From Andalucia godoyi (lineage: Eukaryota > Discoba > Jakobea > Jakobida > Andaluciidae), in NCBI GenBank assembly GCA_009859145.1, contig VRVR01000011.1, positions 12,097 to 76,096 on the forward strand: a stretch of DNA of 64,000 nt. The letters run 5' to 3'. The translations under genes were made by a program, and so were the position numbers. Positions 19,087 through 29,116 of this stretch are shown in pieces; position 1 is the first letter of the stretch, and each line of letters begins with the position of its first letter. The notes under the pieces were generated by a model. It was not told the origin of the DNA, did not search any database, and saw only the letters and a list, made by a program, of their open reading frames with translations.

Positions 19087-19283
19087 TTTTTTTTTCTTGT
19101 TTTTTTTTTCCTCCTTCCCCGTTTTGAGGATTGTGTGATTAAATTTCTGGAGGGAAATTCAGATCCTTTTGATGGGGCTTGTCTGGCGTCCCGTCATTCC
19201 CCCCGTGTTTTTCTTTTTTTGATCCCTTTTCTGATGTCTGCGGGCAGAATGGATGAGTTGACAGCCGTCGACCCCGGTGTTGA

Positions 19284-19450
19284 TTGAGAGGTGGGTTCGG
19301 CCCAATGCCGCCAAAAATGCCTCTCAGGCTGGATCTAGACAATTCCTCATGGAAAAAGCAACGCTGGAAGATATGGAGGAGAACAAAGAGAAGCAGATGG
19401 TTGGCACAAGCGCTGAAGGAAGTCAAGAGAATTGCGTATCTTCGAATGTT
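19284..19450 (+). repeat. Copy 2 of the NASQAG peptide-coding repeat
   Basis: It reads NASQAGSRQFLMEKATLEDM, then EENKEKQMVGTSAEGS, matching the minus strand of 1195-1345. Upstream, ATG 19231 opens a short frame (MSAGRMDELTAVDPG) that would need a frame change to join. The copies diverge past about 19450. It looks like the end of a small duplicated gene; the family is unknown. Confidence 0.6.
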
Positions 19451-20009
19451 TCGAGGGTGGTATATGTACTGTGAGACGGAACAAGATTGTTGATGGGGAT
19501 GATTGCGCAGCTTGTTTTCCCTCTTTGGACGCAAGTATCAGACCATCGATCCGCTTGTGTCCAACCGGCTTGTGAAACAAAAAATAAAAATGAAAAAGAA
19601 AGAAAGAAAGAAAAAGCTTATCCCATGGTTACAAACGATTTACAGCGATTCCAAATGTGATCGAGCACTCCAGTTCAACACACCGCCTTATCTGAATGCG
19701 AGCATCGTCTTGCTGGGGATCGCGACGCTGCTGAATGGACGCATCGCATCCTTGAAGAATTCGGATGGCATCCGGGTCCCTTTTGTCGCTTGTATCCAAG
19801 GTGGCAGTGTGCTGGTCTGCTTCAACGTTTGTAAAAATAAAACAACAATTCCTTGGAGATCCAATCGATACGGGGCATTTCTCCCTCAGCTTCGAGTTTC
19901 ACCACTTTCAAAACAAAAAGAAAACAAAGAAAAAGACTTTCACCATGTATGCCAAGACGTCGTCTTTTCTCTTTGCAGTTTGCAGTTTCCTGACTCCGTC
20001 CCTACGAGA

Positions 20010-20579
20010 ATGACGCGCGTTGTCGTGAACGGCAAAGAATCCAACTCCTTGCTAACATATGCGGATGACCCGCAGGATCTATCCTCTGGAATACACGTGT
20101 TTGTAGATGACCACGGATCGATTGAACGCGTCATTACTTCGGACCCTTCTTGGAATTGCTTGCACTGTTCGTTTGGACGAGATGGAGAGTCCATTCATCT
20201 TGACGTATCACCCACGTCGTCCTCGATTCTCGATAGATCCTTTTCTCGATCCGTGATGATGACTGCGTCCTCCTCCAATGCATTTCACGGAGCTCAACCT
20301 GAAACGAAGAGTGCATTTCTGGAAGATTTCTCGTCCAGGAACAGATTGATTCAAGGGATTTTGGACGATCTTCGAGACAAGCGACCCCACAATGTTCGCC
20401 AGCTGTCGTTCGACGAGAGGAGCAGCATTCCGTTAGCAAGTGCAGAGCCCGTGCGCTCCAAGCCTCGCAATGTCAGCCCAGATCCGTCTGATGGATCTCG
20501 TGGTAGCGTCATGTGTTCGCCGTATAGGGGAGTTCGTGTATCAGAAGCATATAATCGGTTCCGCACATCCCCGAAATGA
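20010..20579 (+). CDS. Hypothetical Ser/Arg-rich protein
   Basis: 189 residues from MTRVVVNGKESNSLL. The first part is compact and folded-looking (GIHVFVDDHGSIERVITSDP, CLHCSFGRDGESIHLDV). The second half is polar with many Ser-Arg and Ser-Pro sites (RSFSRSVMM, RQLSFDERSS, RTSPK), as in regulated, phosphorylated proteins. The frame is open upstream to a possible ATG at 19590, but that part begins with a Lys-rich microsatellite (MKKKERKKK) and I favour the later ATG. Alternatively the TTTGCAG just before could be a splice acceptor. No family is recognised. Confidence 0.5.
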   Translation: MTRVVVNGKESNSLLTYADDPQDLSSGIHVFVDDHGSIERVITSDPSWNCLHCSFGRDGESIHLDVSPTSSSILDRSFSRSVMMTASSSNAFHGAQPETKSAFLEDFSSRNRLIQGILDDLRDKRPHNVRQLSFDERSSIPLASAEPVRSKPRNVSPDPSDGSRGSVMCSPYRGVRVSEAYNRFRTSPK

Positions 20580-20754
20580 TGAAGTGATGACAGAGCAAGG
20601 ACAAAAGCAGCTGGATCAAATGTAACGCGAAAAGAATAGGTTTTTGTTGCATAAGAATCCGAAAGATTGAAAAATAATAATAATAGCACTAAAATAAAAT
20701 AAATATGAATATCTTGGAAACTTCACTTTACAAGAGCCATCGCAAGACAAAACT

Positions 20755-21588
20755 TTATGCACGGCGGCGCTCAGCAGACTTGGCAAGGAAGTCAGAGAAC
20801 TCCGAATAGACAACCTTGTTGTCGGCTCCCTTCTTCCACAGATCCGGGGTAAGGAAGTGGTAGGTGGCCGCGCATGCAAGGAAAGTTGCGTGCACAAAGT
20901 TACCCATGGTCTTGGTATGTCCGGCAGTGGATGAGTACACATCCTCGATTCCGGCAAGCTCAAGAACCTTCTTGGGGGCGGAGGCGGCCACCAGTCCGGT
21001 ACCACGAGGTGCCGGGACAAGGCGCACCATAACGGAACCGCACTTTCCAGTAACCTTGACGGGGACGGTGTGGGCATTTCCGATCTTGTTACCCCAGAAA
21101 CCTCTGCGGACGGGGATAAGAGACAACTTGGCATTGGTCATCGCTCCCTTGATGGCGTTGGCGACTTCGGATGCCGACTTGTAGCCAAGACCGACATGTC
21201 CGTCGCGATCTCCAACAACGACGCATGCCTTGAAGCGAGTACGCTGACCGGCACGGGTTTGCTTCTGAACGGGCATAACCTTCATGACCTCCTCCTTCAG
21301 TTTACCTCCGAGGAAATGGTCGATGATCTGGGCCTCCTTGATGGGGAGGGCGTTGGAGTAGATCTGCTCCAAGGAGGAGATCTTTCCATCACGAACCAGA
21401 CGTCCGAGCTTGGTGAAAGGAACCCATCCCTTCTCCTCTCCCTTTCCGCCATCGCGACGGGGTCCACGACGAGGCGGACGATCCCCAGCGGGACGGGGAC
21501 CACGTTCACCTCCGTTGCGGTCACCTCCACGGCGTCCAAAACCTCCACGAGAAGGTGCGGTCTGATCGGCTGCTGCAGTGTCGGCCAT
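20755..21588 (-). CDS. RPS2: 40S ribosomal protein uS5 (S2)
   Basis: 277 residues from [16 protein letters not shown]. An RGG-rich N-terminal tail (residues 13-50) is typical of eukaryotic S2 and is a target for arginine methylation. Then come [18 protein letters not shown], the S5 RNA-binding domain ([39 protein letters not shown]) and the C-terminal S5 fold ([37 protein letters not shown]). Length and order match the family. It binds at the mRNA entry channel and helps decoding accuracy. The coding-strand leader upstream (to about 21700) is a long CTT/TTTC pyrimidine tract, comparable to the pyrimidine-rich leaders of ribosomal protein mRNAs elsewhere. Confidence 0.98.
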   Translation of the reverse strand: MADTAAADQTAPSRGGFGRRGGDRNGGERGPRPAGDRPPRRGPRRDGGKGEEKGWVPFTKLGRLVRDGKISSLEQIYSNALPIKEAQIIDHFLGGKLKEEVMKVMPVQKQTRAGQRTRFKACVVVGDRDGHVGLGYKSASEVANAIKGAMTNAKLSLIPVRRGFWGNKIGNAHTVPVKVTGKCGSVMVRLVPAPRGTGLVAASAPKKVLELAGIEDVYSSTAGHTKTMGNFVHATFLACAATYHFLTPDLWKKGADNKVVYSEFSDFLAKSAERRRA

Positions 21589-21991
21589 GATCTCGAGACA
21601 GAAATAAGTCAACAGAAAAATTGAAAGTCTCTCAAGAAGAGAAGAAGAAGAAAGAAAGAAATAGAAGAAGAAGAAGAAGAAGCAGGCAGCGGAGACAGAG
21701 CGAGGACCAGCTGTGGGGAGAGAGGTGAGGAAAAAACGAAATCGCACTTCGCTAGGGTTGGGGCACCAAAAAACCCTTTCCCGACTTTTTCCACCTCACT
21801 TTATCACAATTCTGTTTTCTGCCCTTTTTTTTTTCCGTTTTCAGGTAACCTGTAGTCGTGTCCGTTTTTTTTTTTTTTGAGTTTTTTTGGATTTTCTTCC
21901 CCCTCACCTTCCCCCCCTCTCCCAAGAAGAGAAGCCACCATCTCTCGCCCCAACAGTCCTCAATGCTGAATCATCGAATGGGTTCTTCTTG
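21589..21991. promoter_or_regulatory. Divergent region with long pyrimidine/purine tracts
   Basis: From 21589 the plus strand has GAAGAAG and GAAA repeats to about 21690 (the uS5 leader). Then come T-runs at about 21823-21834 and 21866-21880 before the plus-strand gene. An open frame continues upstream of ATG 21992 to 21887 without an ATG; TTTTCAG at 21836-21842 could be an acceptor of an unseen 5' exon. Confidence 0.45.
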
Positions 21992-23728
21992 ATGAATCAA
22001 AGCAGTTCATCAAAACCAGTAGTGTTCAAATCGAGAAGAAAACATGGCACACAGGCAGGCTCTCTGAATGAGAATGTCTCTCGTCCGTCAATTCACGTGG
22101 AACCGGCCGCGGATAGGGCCGGAGAAGAAGAAGGCGACGCTGACGAAGCTGTGTTTTCGAGGTCTGCCAGACATGCCTCTTCTTTTGCAGTTCCTTCTTT
22201 TATTATGCTTCCCTACGCACAACAACGTCAGCCTGGCTCTGAGAACGATGCCCGAGTGCCTGAAACCTACTCGGATGCTCGACTCGAAGAACTGAGAATA
22301 CTGTCGGAAGGGTCTTCCAGCAGCAAGCCTGCCGTGCCGCTTCTTCCAGCTTCGCATTTTCCAGAACTGTCCAATGCGACGCAGTCCTCGGCACTGCGCT
22401 CGGGCGTTGGAGAGAGTATTAGGAGCGGTTTGAGTCGGGAGGTGGTGGAGGTCGAGCCAATGGACGACGAAGACGACGGCGACGTTCCCATGCGTTCCGC
22501 AGATGTTGAGGTTGCTCGCGCGACGTCGAGGAATCCCACTATCCACATCCAATCGCAGATCGCGGAATACATTACAAATTGGGATGCGCATGCGGTCGCG
22601 ATTTCAGCCGCCATCGCTTCCTTCAGCCTTTCTCATGTTGTTGCCGCTGCCCAGCAGAAAATTGACGCGTTGAAAGAGTCGCTGCACTCCGTGGACGTTC
22701 TCGAGCAGGAGTCTATCCGAGGCATAATGAAGGATTCCCAAAGAGCCTCTGGTCGTGAATTGGACTGTGCACTTCTATTTGAAGACTTTCCGTTTTCCGC
22801 CCCCGTATTCTGTTCTCTTTTGACAAACTTGTGGCAGGAGAAACGTCCCGTGATCGATGAGTTATTCGATTCACTCAAAATGAGCTGGAAAAACTTCTAC
22901 GAAAGAAGGGATTTCCTGGAGCTGCAATCTGCCTGTCAGCGTATTTCACACCGCGTACGTGAGCATCTAGAAGACGTGGACGATGATTTCCTGGAGATTT
23001 CGATGGTTAGTATGCGCATTGCAGCGTGGACTGACTCTCGAGACATCCGCCTGACGGAGCACTTGCAATCGTTTGGCGGGCTGGCCGGGATGTATGCTCC
23101 GTACGTCATATTAGATTTGCTGAACTGGAATTTGTATTCTGCCATACCGACTTCCTGTTCAGAGTTCCCGAGTTTGGTTGCCCTTCGAGTCGAATGCATC
23201 AGCGTGATTGGAGATGTGTTTCTTGAAATCCTTCTTCCGTTCTTTTCGTTTTGGGTTTCCTGCTCCTGTATTCTTGATGATGAGGTGTGTGTGCAGCGGC
23301 TATTGAATGTCTTGACACATCTCCGCATTCTGCTGCGCGACGTGTCCACCGGAGCTACTGAATCCCCGATGTTGACCATGTTTGAGAACGGTCTTTCGTC
23401 GGTTGTCACACACTGCATGGATGAAGAGATTCGCCGATGTCTGCTGTCGCATTCCATTGCAGCGGATACGACCGGGGCGATCTCCATTCTTCGGTCGTGC
23501 TTCATGATGAGTTCTTTACCGTTTTGTGACTGCGAAAAGGTCATGGAGACTGTGAAGACGTTTGTGGACACAAAAGTCGTTCCATTTTTCACTTCTCGCA
23601 AGTTCTTTGGCATTGACGATTCAAAGCCTCTTGAGGAGCTGCGTCGGGCGTTTCCCGTTGCGTGGAGAAATCAACGCGTCATAGAAGCGCTCTTTGGCGA
23701 CAAAGGCGACGAGACTAATGCAGATTGA
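21992..23728 (+). CDS. GCFC/PAXBP1-like protein (possible spliceosome-disassembly factor relative)
   Basis: 578 residues from MNQSSSSKPVVFKSRRK. The first 200 are low-complexity, acidic and Ser-rich (VVEVEPMDDEDDGDVPM). From about residue 200 it is helical. The segment with DSRDIRLTEHLQSFGG, then YAPYVILDLLNWNLYSAIPT resembles the GCFC domain ('SRDI..F..W...Y..AYi.l.l..LL..WnPl') of PAXBP1/ILP1 and TFIP11-type proteins. These act in intron-lariat spliceosome turnover or transcription in the nucleus. Such a role would suit a genome with few introns, but the match is partial. The stop codon overlaps the 3' end of the convergent gene at 23715 by 14 bases. Confidence 0.5.
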   Translation: MNQSSSSKPVVFKSRRKHGTQAGSLNENVSRPSIHVEPAADRAGEEEGDADEAVFSRSARHASSFAVPSFIMLPYAQQRQPGSENDARVPETYSDARLEELRILSEGSSSSKPAVPLLPASHFPELSNATQSSALRSGVGESIRSGLSREVVEVEPMDDEDDGDVPMRSADVEVARATSRNPTIHIQSQIAEYITNWDAHAVAISAAIASFSLSHVVAAAQQKIDALKESLHSVDVLEQESIRGIMKDSQRASGRELDCALLFEDFPFSAPVFCSLLTNLWQEKRPVIDELFDSLKMSWKNFYERRDFLELQSACQRISHRVREHLEDVDDDFLEISMVSMRIAAWTDSRDIRLTEHLQSFGGLAGMYAPYVILDLLNWNLYSAIPTSCSEFPSLVALRVECISVIGDVFLEILLPFFSFWVSCSCILDDEVCVQRLLNVLTHLRILLRDVSTGATESPMLTMFENGLSSVVTHCMDEEIRRCLLSHSIAADTTGAISILRSCFMMSSLPFCDCEKVMETVKTFVDTKVVPFFTSRKFFGIDDSKPLEELRRAFPVAWRNQRVIEALFGDKGDETNAD

Positions 23729-25433
23729 TGCAACTTTGCTGTCGACGTCGTAATTCGCGGATTTTCCGTATTTTCTCGGCTTTCAGCTCCATCTTGTAAA
23801 GCAGTGTTTCCAGAATTCGCTTAACGTTCTCAATTGCAGGACCTTGGATCTTTTCGTTTCTCACTTTTTCAAGTGCCTCCCGCACTACGGAAGGACGCAA
23901 CGACACTCGAGAGCACGGCGCTCCGGAAGACGTCAGGCTGGAAGACGGAGACAGCGATTCTGAATTCCGGTAGCTCTCGAGCCACCGGTCCAGCTGCTGA
24001 GCGTAATCAACCACGCGCTCTCGCTCTCTGGGAGCCGCCGCTTGCTGAGAGAGGCTGGCCTGCACAGAGAGACTGTCCCCCGGCGTTGCTGCAGCAGCGG
24101 GCGAAGGTGATTTCAGTGCAGCGTTGATTTGAAGGTACTGTTGTTCCAGCAAATCCAGCCTCTGCGACTGATCAGAAAATCGATGACTGTGAACATCAAT
24201 CGATTCCGACAGTAGTTTCAGGGAATCTTCAAACTTGTCCGCATAGGACACGAAATGCAATAGCTGACGCTCCACAGACGTCAGATCATCCAAAGCAGTC
24301 TCATGAAACAATCTCATAGCGATGGGTTGGTTGATGGAAGAATCTGGATCCGCCAGCCGGCTTTGACAAAAATCAGAAGGTGCCTCCGGACGAAGCTCGA
24401 TGCGCGTTTCGTGCCAGGTTCCGTCTGGACGGATGCCGCTCCGCAGAACCACGACGTCCTCCACTGCAAGTTGCATGTCGTGAATTGCTGTTTCTAGTTG
24501 TGATCTGGAACGTCGATTCATGACGTCATGAAGCGCGTCAGGCGGCACATCTGGAGCAGGACTCACTCCCACTGTGCGATGCCCGTGTCCAAACTCGGGA
24601 GAATTCTGCACTGCAATGCTCCTCATCTCGGGTATGGTGTTGACGGACTGGTTGTGCATTTCGCATGGCACATTGGAAGATCGGTGCCGCAACCCTGGCG
24701 AGCAACTTGACGGTTTCTTCGAGGCAACGATGGATGATACATTCGAGGAGGACGAGGACGTAGAGGAGTCTGCCACGGAGCTATCCATGTGCTCTGGTGG
24801 CGGCGGCACGCGGTCTAATGCTTCTGAAAAGTAGCTTGATTCATTAATGTGCGACATCCGAACGAGCGCCTCGGAAGAACTCTTAGACAGCCCCAGTCTT
24901 CGAGTTCGTGAAGATCGAACCGGCGACGCGGGCGACCACAAGGAGGAGCGAAACAGAGAGCCGCCAAGATTCAGGTCCGCATACAAGAACAGCTGATTGA
25001 CATACACGAATTCTGCACCAAACGTTTCGACAAATACAAATTTGAAAACATCGTATTCTTTGGGGATTGCTGGAACTGGGAAAACTTGCTGTCGCTTCAT
25101 GAGAGCACAGTTGAGCACGCACCATTCCCTGAAAACAGCCTTTGAAAGATCAGAGTACATTGAAGATCTTGCCACTTGGAGCGAAATCGTTCGAGGGTTG
25201 GATTGCGACTCTGTCGAAGTATAAATTCCAACAGAAATTACAGGCACGTCGCGAGGAGCAAGTGTCAGTACAATCGACTGTGGACAAGCTGCTGAAGACG
25301 TCCATGGACACTCGCTGTCCGGAGATATGACGGAGGGCAGCGCATAGCCTGCTTGCATGCTCGATGCAGACACAACACGCGCACCAAGTTCTTGAAGAGA
25401 CAGATTCGTGAGAACCATTTTGGAGTGCATCAT
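23715..25433 (-). CDS. Discoidin-fold N-terminus plus C-terminal coiled coil; possibly cilium/centriole related
   Basis: 572 residues. Residues about 8-150 form a beta-rich domain: ARVVSASSMQAGY, WTSSAACPQSIVLTLA, VISVGIYTSTESQSNP, EYDVFKFVFVETFGAEFVYV and NQLFLYADL. This follows the layout of discoidin-like (F5/8C type) domains, as at the N-terminus of CEP104. A long Ser/Pro-rich linker follows (SSVADSSTSSSSSNVSS). From about residue 360 it is helical with coiled-coil character (LEQQYLQINAALKS) and ends in a basic helix (LLYKMELKAEKIRKIRELRR). The only ciliary link is IFT25 elsewhere in the window, so that role is inference. Its stop (TAG) lies inside the last codons of the convergent gene. 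Confidence 0.6.
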   Translation of the reverse strand: MMHSKMVLTNLSLQELGARVVSASSMQAGYALPSVISPDSECPWTSSAACPQSIVLTLAPRDVPVISVGIYTSTESQSNPRTISLQVARSSMYSDLSKAVFREWCVLNCALMKRQQVFPVPAIPKEYDVFKFVFVETFGAEFVYVNQLFLYADLNLGGSLFRSSLWSPASPVRSSRTRRLGLSKSSSEALVRMSHINESSYFSEALDRVPPPPEHMDSSVADSSTSSSSSNVSSIVASKKPSSCSPGLRHRSSNVPCEMHNQSVNTIPEMRSIAVQNSPEFGHGHRTVGVSPAPDVPPDALHDVMNRRSRSQLETAIHDMQLAVEDVVVLRSGIRPDGTWHETRIELRPEAPSDFCQSRLADPDSSINQPIAMRLFHETALDDLTSVERQLLHFVSYADKFEDSLKLLSESIDVHSHRFSDQSQRLDLLEQQYLQINAALKSPSPAAAATPGDSLSVQASLSQQAAAPRERERVVDYAQQLDRWLESYRNSESLSPSSSLTSSGAPCSRVSLRPSVVREALEKVRNEKIQGPAIENVKRILETLLYKMELKAEKIRKIRELRRRQQSCINLH

Positions 25434-25976
25434 TGTCTAGAAGAAGAATACATTCATTTACAGGCTCAAGAACGCTGATTGCTTGGGTTTTTTGTTTTTG
25501 TTTTGTTTTTGTGTTCGTTTGTTCGTTTGTTCGTTTGCTTTGAGTATTTAAATATATAAAAAATTAAAATCTAGAATAGCGTTGCTGTTTCACCTGCGGA
25601 ATGCAGAAAGACGCAAAGTATGCATGAAGAGTCTGCGCGGGAAAACTGGCTACAACAGATGCTCTGTGTATATTTTTCTTTTCTGCTCATGCACAATGAC
25701 AGTGCGGCATGTCATTGGGCTTTTTGGGGGAGTGACATTCTCAAACTGATCGCGTTGGGTGCCTTTTTGCCACTCTGGTTCAATTTTCCACAGCAGCAAA
25801 CAAAAAGCGTACTGTGCTCATTTTCATCATTGCTGCTGTTCGTATTTTCCTGTTCCTTTTCAGTCCTTCCTTCCTTCCTGCCTGCCTGTCTGCCTGCCTG
25901 CCTGTCTTCCTCCTTTCGTCATCTTCTTTCCTTTCACGGATTTGTTGGGTTTTAATTCGATCTTCTTTGTTCGTCC
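25434..25976. other. Divergent intergenic region with simple repeats
   Basis: It has T-rich TTTTTG and GTTC repeats at 25484-25540, an AT-rich stretch TATTTAAATATATAAA at about 25546-25562, and a CCTTCC/CTGCCTGC repeat at 25863-25908 just before the 2-OGDH start. No gene is seen. Confidence 0.6.
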
Positions 25977-28919
25977 ATGTTCCGCCTTGCTCGTTCTGCG
26001 CGGACTGCTGTCCAGCGACGGTCTGCGAGCAATCTCATGGACTCTGCAGAGTCGTTTCTGAGCGGCTCGTCCTCCGTTGTGTTGGAAAACATGTATGAGC
26101 AGTGGCAGAAGGATCCTTCGTCGGTGCATCCTTCGTGGAAACGCTACTTTGAATCATTCCATGCTACCCCTCTTGTGCGCCCTGCCCCCAAGGGACACGT
26201 TAGCGGTTCTTCCTCCACTTCGACATCCCAGATCTCGGAAGCAGCTCTGCGCGACTCCATCAAGATGATGCAGCTTATCCGTGCATACCGCATCTGCGGG
26301 CATCTTGCTGCGGACTTGGACCCTCTTGGCCTGACACTGCCGCAGAGACATCCCGAGCTGGATCCGCATTCATATGGGTTCTCGTCGACTGCCGACGACC
26401 ACAAGATTTTCATTGGAACCGAACTCGGAGGCTCGAGTCTGAATGAACAGTATGCCTACCAAAACTTTGGAGACTTGGTTCGCAAGCTGAAGACCACATA
26501 CACAGGACGCATTGGCGTGGAGTATTTTCACATCACTGATGTTCAACAACGAGAGTGGATTTCGCATCAGATGGAGCATGGCAAGCCGCACGACATCTCG
26601 AAAGAGGAGAAGCGTAACATATATTCGTACCTTGCCCAAGCCGAAGGATTTGAGAACTTTTTGGCCCAGAAATTCAACACAGCGAAGCGCTTTGGCCTCG
26701 AGGGTGGTGAGTCCACCATACCTTGCCTGGAAGTCTCGTTGGAGACTGCCGCACAACTTGGCGTAGAGGCAGCGGTCATTGGTATGGCGCATCGTGGTCG
26801 CTTGAATGTGCTTGGCAACGTTATGAAGAAGCCGTTTGCGCAAATTTTCCATGAATTCAAGGGAGAAGGCAACAAGGGAGAAAGCACATTCTTTGGATCC
26901 GGCGATGTGAAGTACCACTTGGGAACGTCTGCGGATCGTCTGATTGGAGGAAACTCCTTCCATGTCTCCATGACTGCAAATCCCTCTCATCTTGAGTTTG
27001 TGAACCCGGTTGTCGAGGGCAAGACGCGCGCGAAGCAACATTTCTCAGGCGACACCAACCGTTCGAGGAACATGTCTATTCTGATTCATGGTGATGCATC
27101 GTTTGCTGGCCAGGGTGTCGTTGTGGAGACATTGTCCATGTCGGACTTGACGCACTACTCGACAGGCGGCACAATCCATGTGATCATCAATAACCAGATT
27201 GGTTTTACGACGGATCCAAAGTCTGCACGTTCTTCCCCTCACCCATCCGACTCGGCAAAAACTGTGGGCGCCCCCATCTTCCATGTCAACGGAGATGACC
27301 CTGAAGCCGTCGCCTTTGTCTCCCGTGTTGCAGTGGCTTGGCGTCAGCGATTCCAAAAGGATGTCGTGATCGACATTGTGTGCTACCGCCGGCATGGCCA
27401 CAACGAAGTGGATCAGCCCATGTTCACACAGCCAGTCATGTATAAGCGCATCAAGGACCTTCCGTCGACGTTAAATCTGTACACACAGAGACTGATTGCA
27501 AGCGGTGTCTTCTCCGAAGCCGAACTGTCGTCCATTCGAAGCGAGTATGCCGCTCGTCTGGAGGCTGACTGGGCTGCCTCAAAGAGCTACAAGCCGAAAG
27601 CAAGCGACTGGCTGGAGAAGAACTGGCAAGGTTTCAAGACAATGGCTCAGCTTGAGGGATCTCGAGCACCTACTGGAGTTCCTTTGGAAGTGCTTCGCGC
27701 AGTCGGAATCAAGGTCTCGACATTGCCAGAAGGGTTCGCCGCGCATGCGGGTGTTGCACGTGTGTACAACAATCGTTTGGCCGCCATGCAATCTGGAAAG
27801 AACATCGACTGGGCACTTGGTGAGACTCTTGCGTATGCGACTCTGGTTCGAGAGGGATATCCCGTTCGCTTGTCCGGTCAGGACTGCGAAAGAGGTACGT
27901 TCTCTCACCGCCACTCTGTGATTCACGACCAAAACAATGGTGCTCAGTACATTCCGCTTCGACATATCTCCTCCGATCAGGCATTTTTCCGTGTCACCAA
28001 TTCCCATCTCTCGGAAGCCGCTGTTCTTGGATTTGAGCTGGGGTACTCACTGGAACATCCGAAGTTGCTTGTTTTGTGGGAAGCGCAGTTTGGTGATTTT
28101 GCCAATGGTGCTCAAGTCATTATCGACCAATTCATCACCTCTGGCGAGGCCAAGTGGTACAGACAATCTGGATTGACGATGCTCCTTCCGCATGGCTACG
28201 ATGGCCAGGGGCCTGAGCATTCATCGGCTCGCTTGGAGCGGTTCCTTCAGATGAGCGATGAAGATCCATATATCTTCCAGAGTGATCCTTGGAAGCAGGA
28301 GCAAGCCATCAACTACTCCGTCGCCAATATTACTACCCCTGCCAACTTTTTCCATCTTCTCCGTCGTCAAGTTGTCCGCGACTTCCGTAAACCGCTTGTC
28401 GTGATGACCCCGAAGAAGCTTTTGCGGCTAAAGGAGTGCGCTTCCAACATCGAAGACTTTGCACCCAATCAAGCCTTCCGCCGTGTGATTCCAAACACCG
28501 TTTCTGATGCAACCAAAGTTCAAGATGATAAGATCCGCCGCGTGATCTTGTGCTCAGGGCAGGTGTACTACGACCTTGCGGAGGCCCGTTCCAAGCGGGA
28601 GCTTGAATCGACCATTGCAATTGTACGTGTTGAGCAGATCGCCCCGTTCCCGTTCCTCGAAGTTCGTGATCATGCTATTGCAAAGTATCCTAATGCAGAG
28701 GTCATGTGGTTGCAGGAGGAGCCAGCGAATATGGGCTCGTGGTCGTTTGTCGAGCCGAGATTGCGCACCATCCTGCGTGAGATGGGAGGTGTTGAACTCA
28801 CTGTTCGCCGAGAGCCGAAGTATGTTGGTCGCAAAGTTGCTGCCTCTCCGGCCACAGGTTTCTCGAAGGTTCATGAAGAAGAGCAAGCCGCGATCATCAA
28901 CGCTGCTTTAACGATCTAA
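25977..28919 (+). CDS. OGDH: 2-oxoglutarate dehydrogenase E1 component, mitochondrial
   Basis: 980 residues. The N-terminus MFRLARSARTAVQRRSASN is a mitochondrial presequence. LENMYEQWQKDPSSVHPSWK (about 36-55) is the E1 N-terminal motif that docks the partner subunits. The TPP-binding core includes GMAHRGRLNVLGNVMKKPFA, MTANPSHLEFVNPVVEGK, GDASFAGQGVVVETL and HVIINNQIGFTTDP. The pyrimidine-binding domain has FSHRHSVIHDQ and LPHGYDGQGPEHSSARLERF, followed by the C-terminal MWLQEEPANMGSW. Length matches the family (about 1000). It decarboxylates 2-oxoglutarate in the TCA cycle and passes succinyl to the E2 lipoyl arm. All hallmark motifs are intact and no intron is present. Confidence 0.98.
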   Translation: MFRLARSARTAVQRRSASNLMDSAESFLSGSSSVVLENMYEQWQKDPSSVHPSWKRYFESFHATPLVRPAPKGHVSGSSSTSTSQISEAALRDSIKMMQLIRAYRICGHLAADLDPLGLTLPQRHPELDPHSYGFSSTADDHKIFIGTELGGSSLNEQYAYQNFGDLVRKLKTTYTGRIGVEYFHITDVQQREWISHQMEHGKPHDISKEEKRNIYSYLAQAEGFENFLAQKFNTAKRFGLEGGESTIPCLEVSLETAAQLGVEAAVIGMAHRGRLNVLGNVMKKPFAQIFHEFKGEGNKGESTFFGSGDVKYHLGTSADRLIGGNSFHVSMTANPSHLEFVNPVVEGKTRAKQHFSGDTNRSRNMSILIHGDASFAGQGVVVETLSMSDLTHYSTGGTIHVIINNQIGFTTDPKSARSSPHPSDSAKTVGAPIFHVNGDDPEAVAFVSRVAVAWRQRFQKDVVIDIVCYRRHGHNEVDQPMFTQPVMYKRIKDLPSTLNLYTQRLIASGVFSEAELSSIRSEYAARLEADWAASKSYKPKASDWLEKNWQGFKTMAQLEGSRAPTGVPLEVLRAVGIKVSTLPEGFAAHAGVARVYNNRLAAMQSGKNIDWALGETLAYATLVREGYPVRLSGQDCERGTFSHRHSVIHDQNNGAQYIPLRHISSDQAFFRVTNSHLSEAAVLGFELGYSLEHPKLLVLWEAQFGDFANGAQVIIDQFITSGEAKWYRQSGLTMLLPHGYDGQGPEHSSARLERFLQMSDEDPYIFQSDPWKQEQAINYSVANITTPANFFHLLRRQVVRDFRKPLVVMTPKKLLRLKECASNIEDFAPNQAFRRVIPNTVSDATKVQDDKIRRVILCSGQVYYDLAEARSKRELESTIAIVRVEQIAPFPFLEVRDHAIAKYPNAEVMWLQEEPANMGSWSFVEPRLRTILREMGGVELTVRREPKYVGRKVAASPATGFSKVHEEEQAAIINAALTI

Positions 28920-29116
28920 ACAAAGAGAGAGTTTGTTCTCTTCTTTTTTTGCTTTCTTCTTCATCCTCATCCTCATCCTCATCCTCTTTTTACACTTGTG
29001 ATTTCGAATTCGAATAAAGGAAATTTTTATCTGTAATTTTTTCTGTCAAAAAAGAAGAAGCAAAAACAAAAAGGTGACAGTGTGTGTGCCCCGGTCCTCC
29101 GACTGCAGCACTAGTG

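Noticed and set aside
25860-25910. CCTGCCTGC repeats taken as a satellite
   Set aside because: Too short and imperfect; an ordinary promoter-proximal microsatellite.
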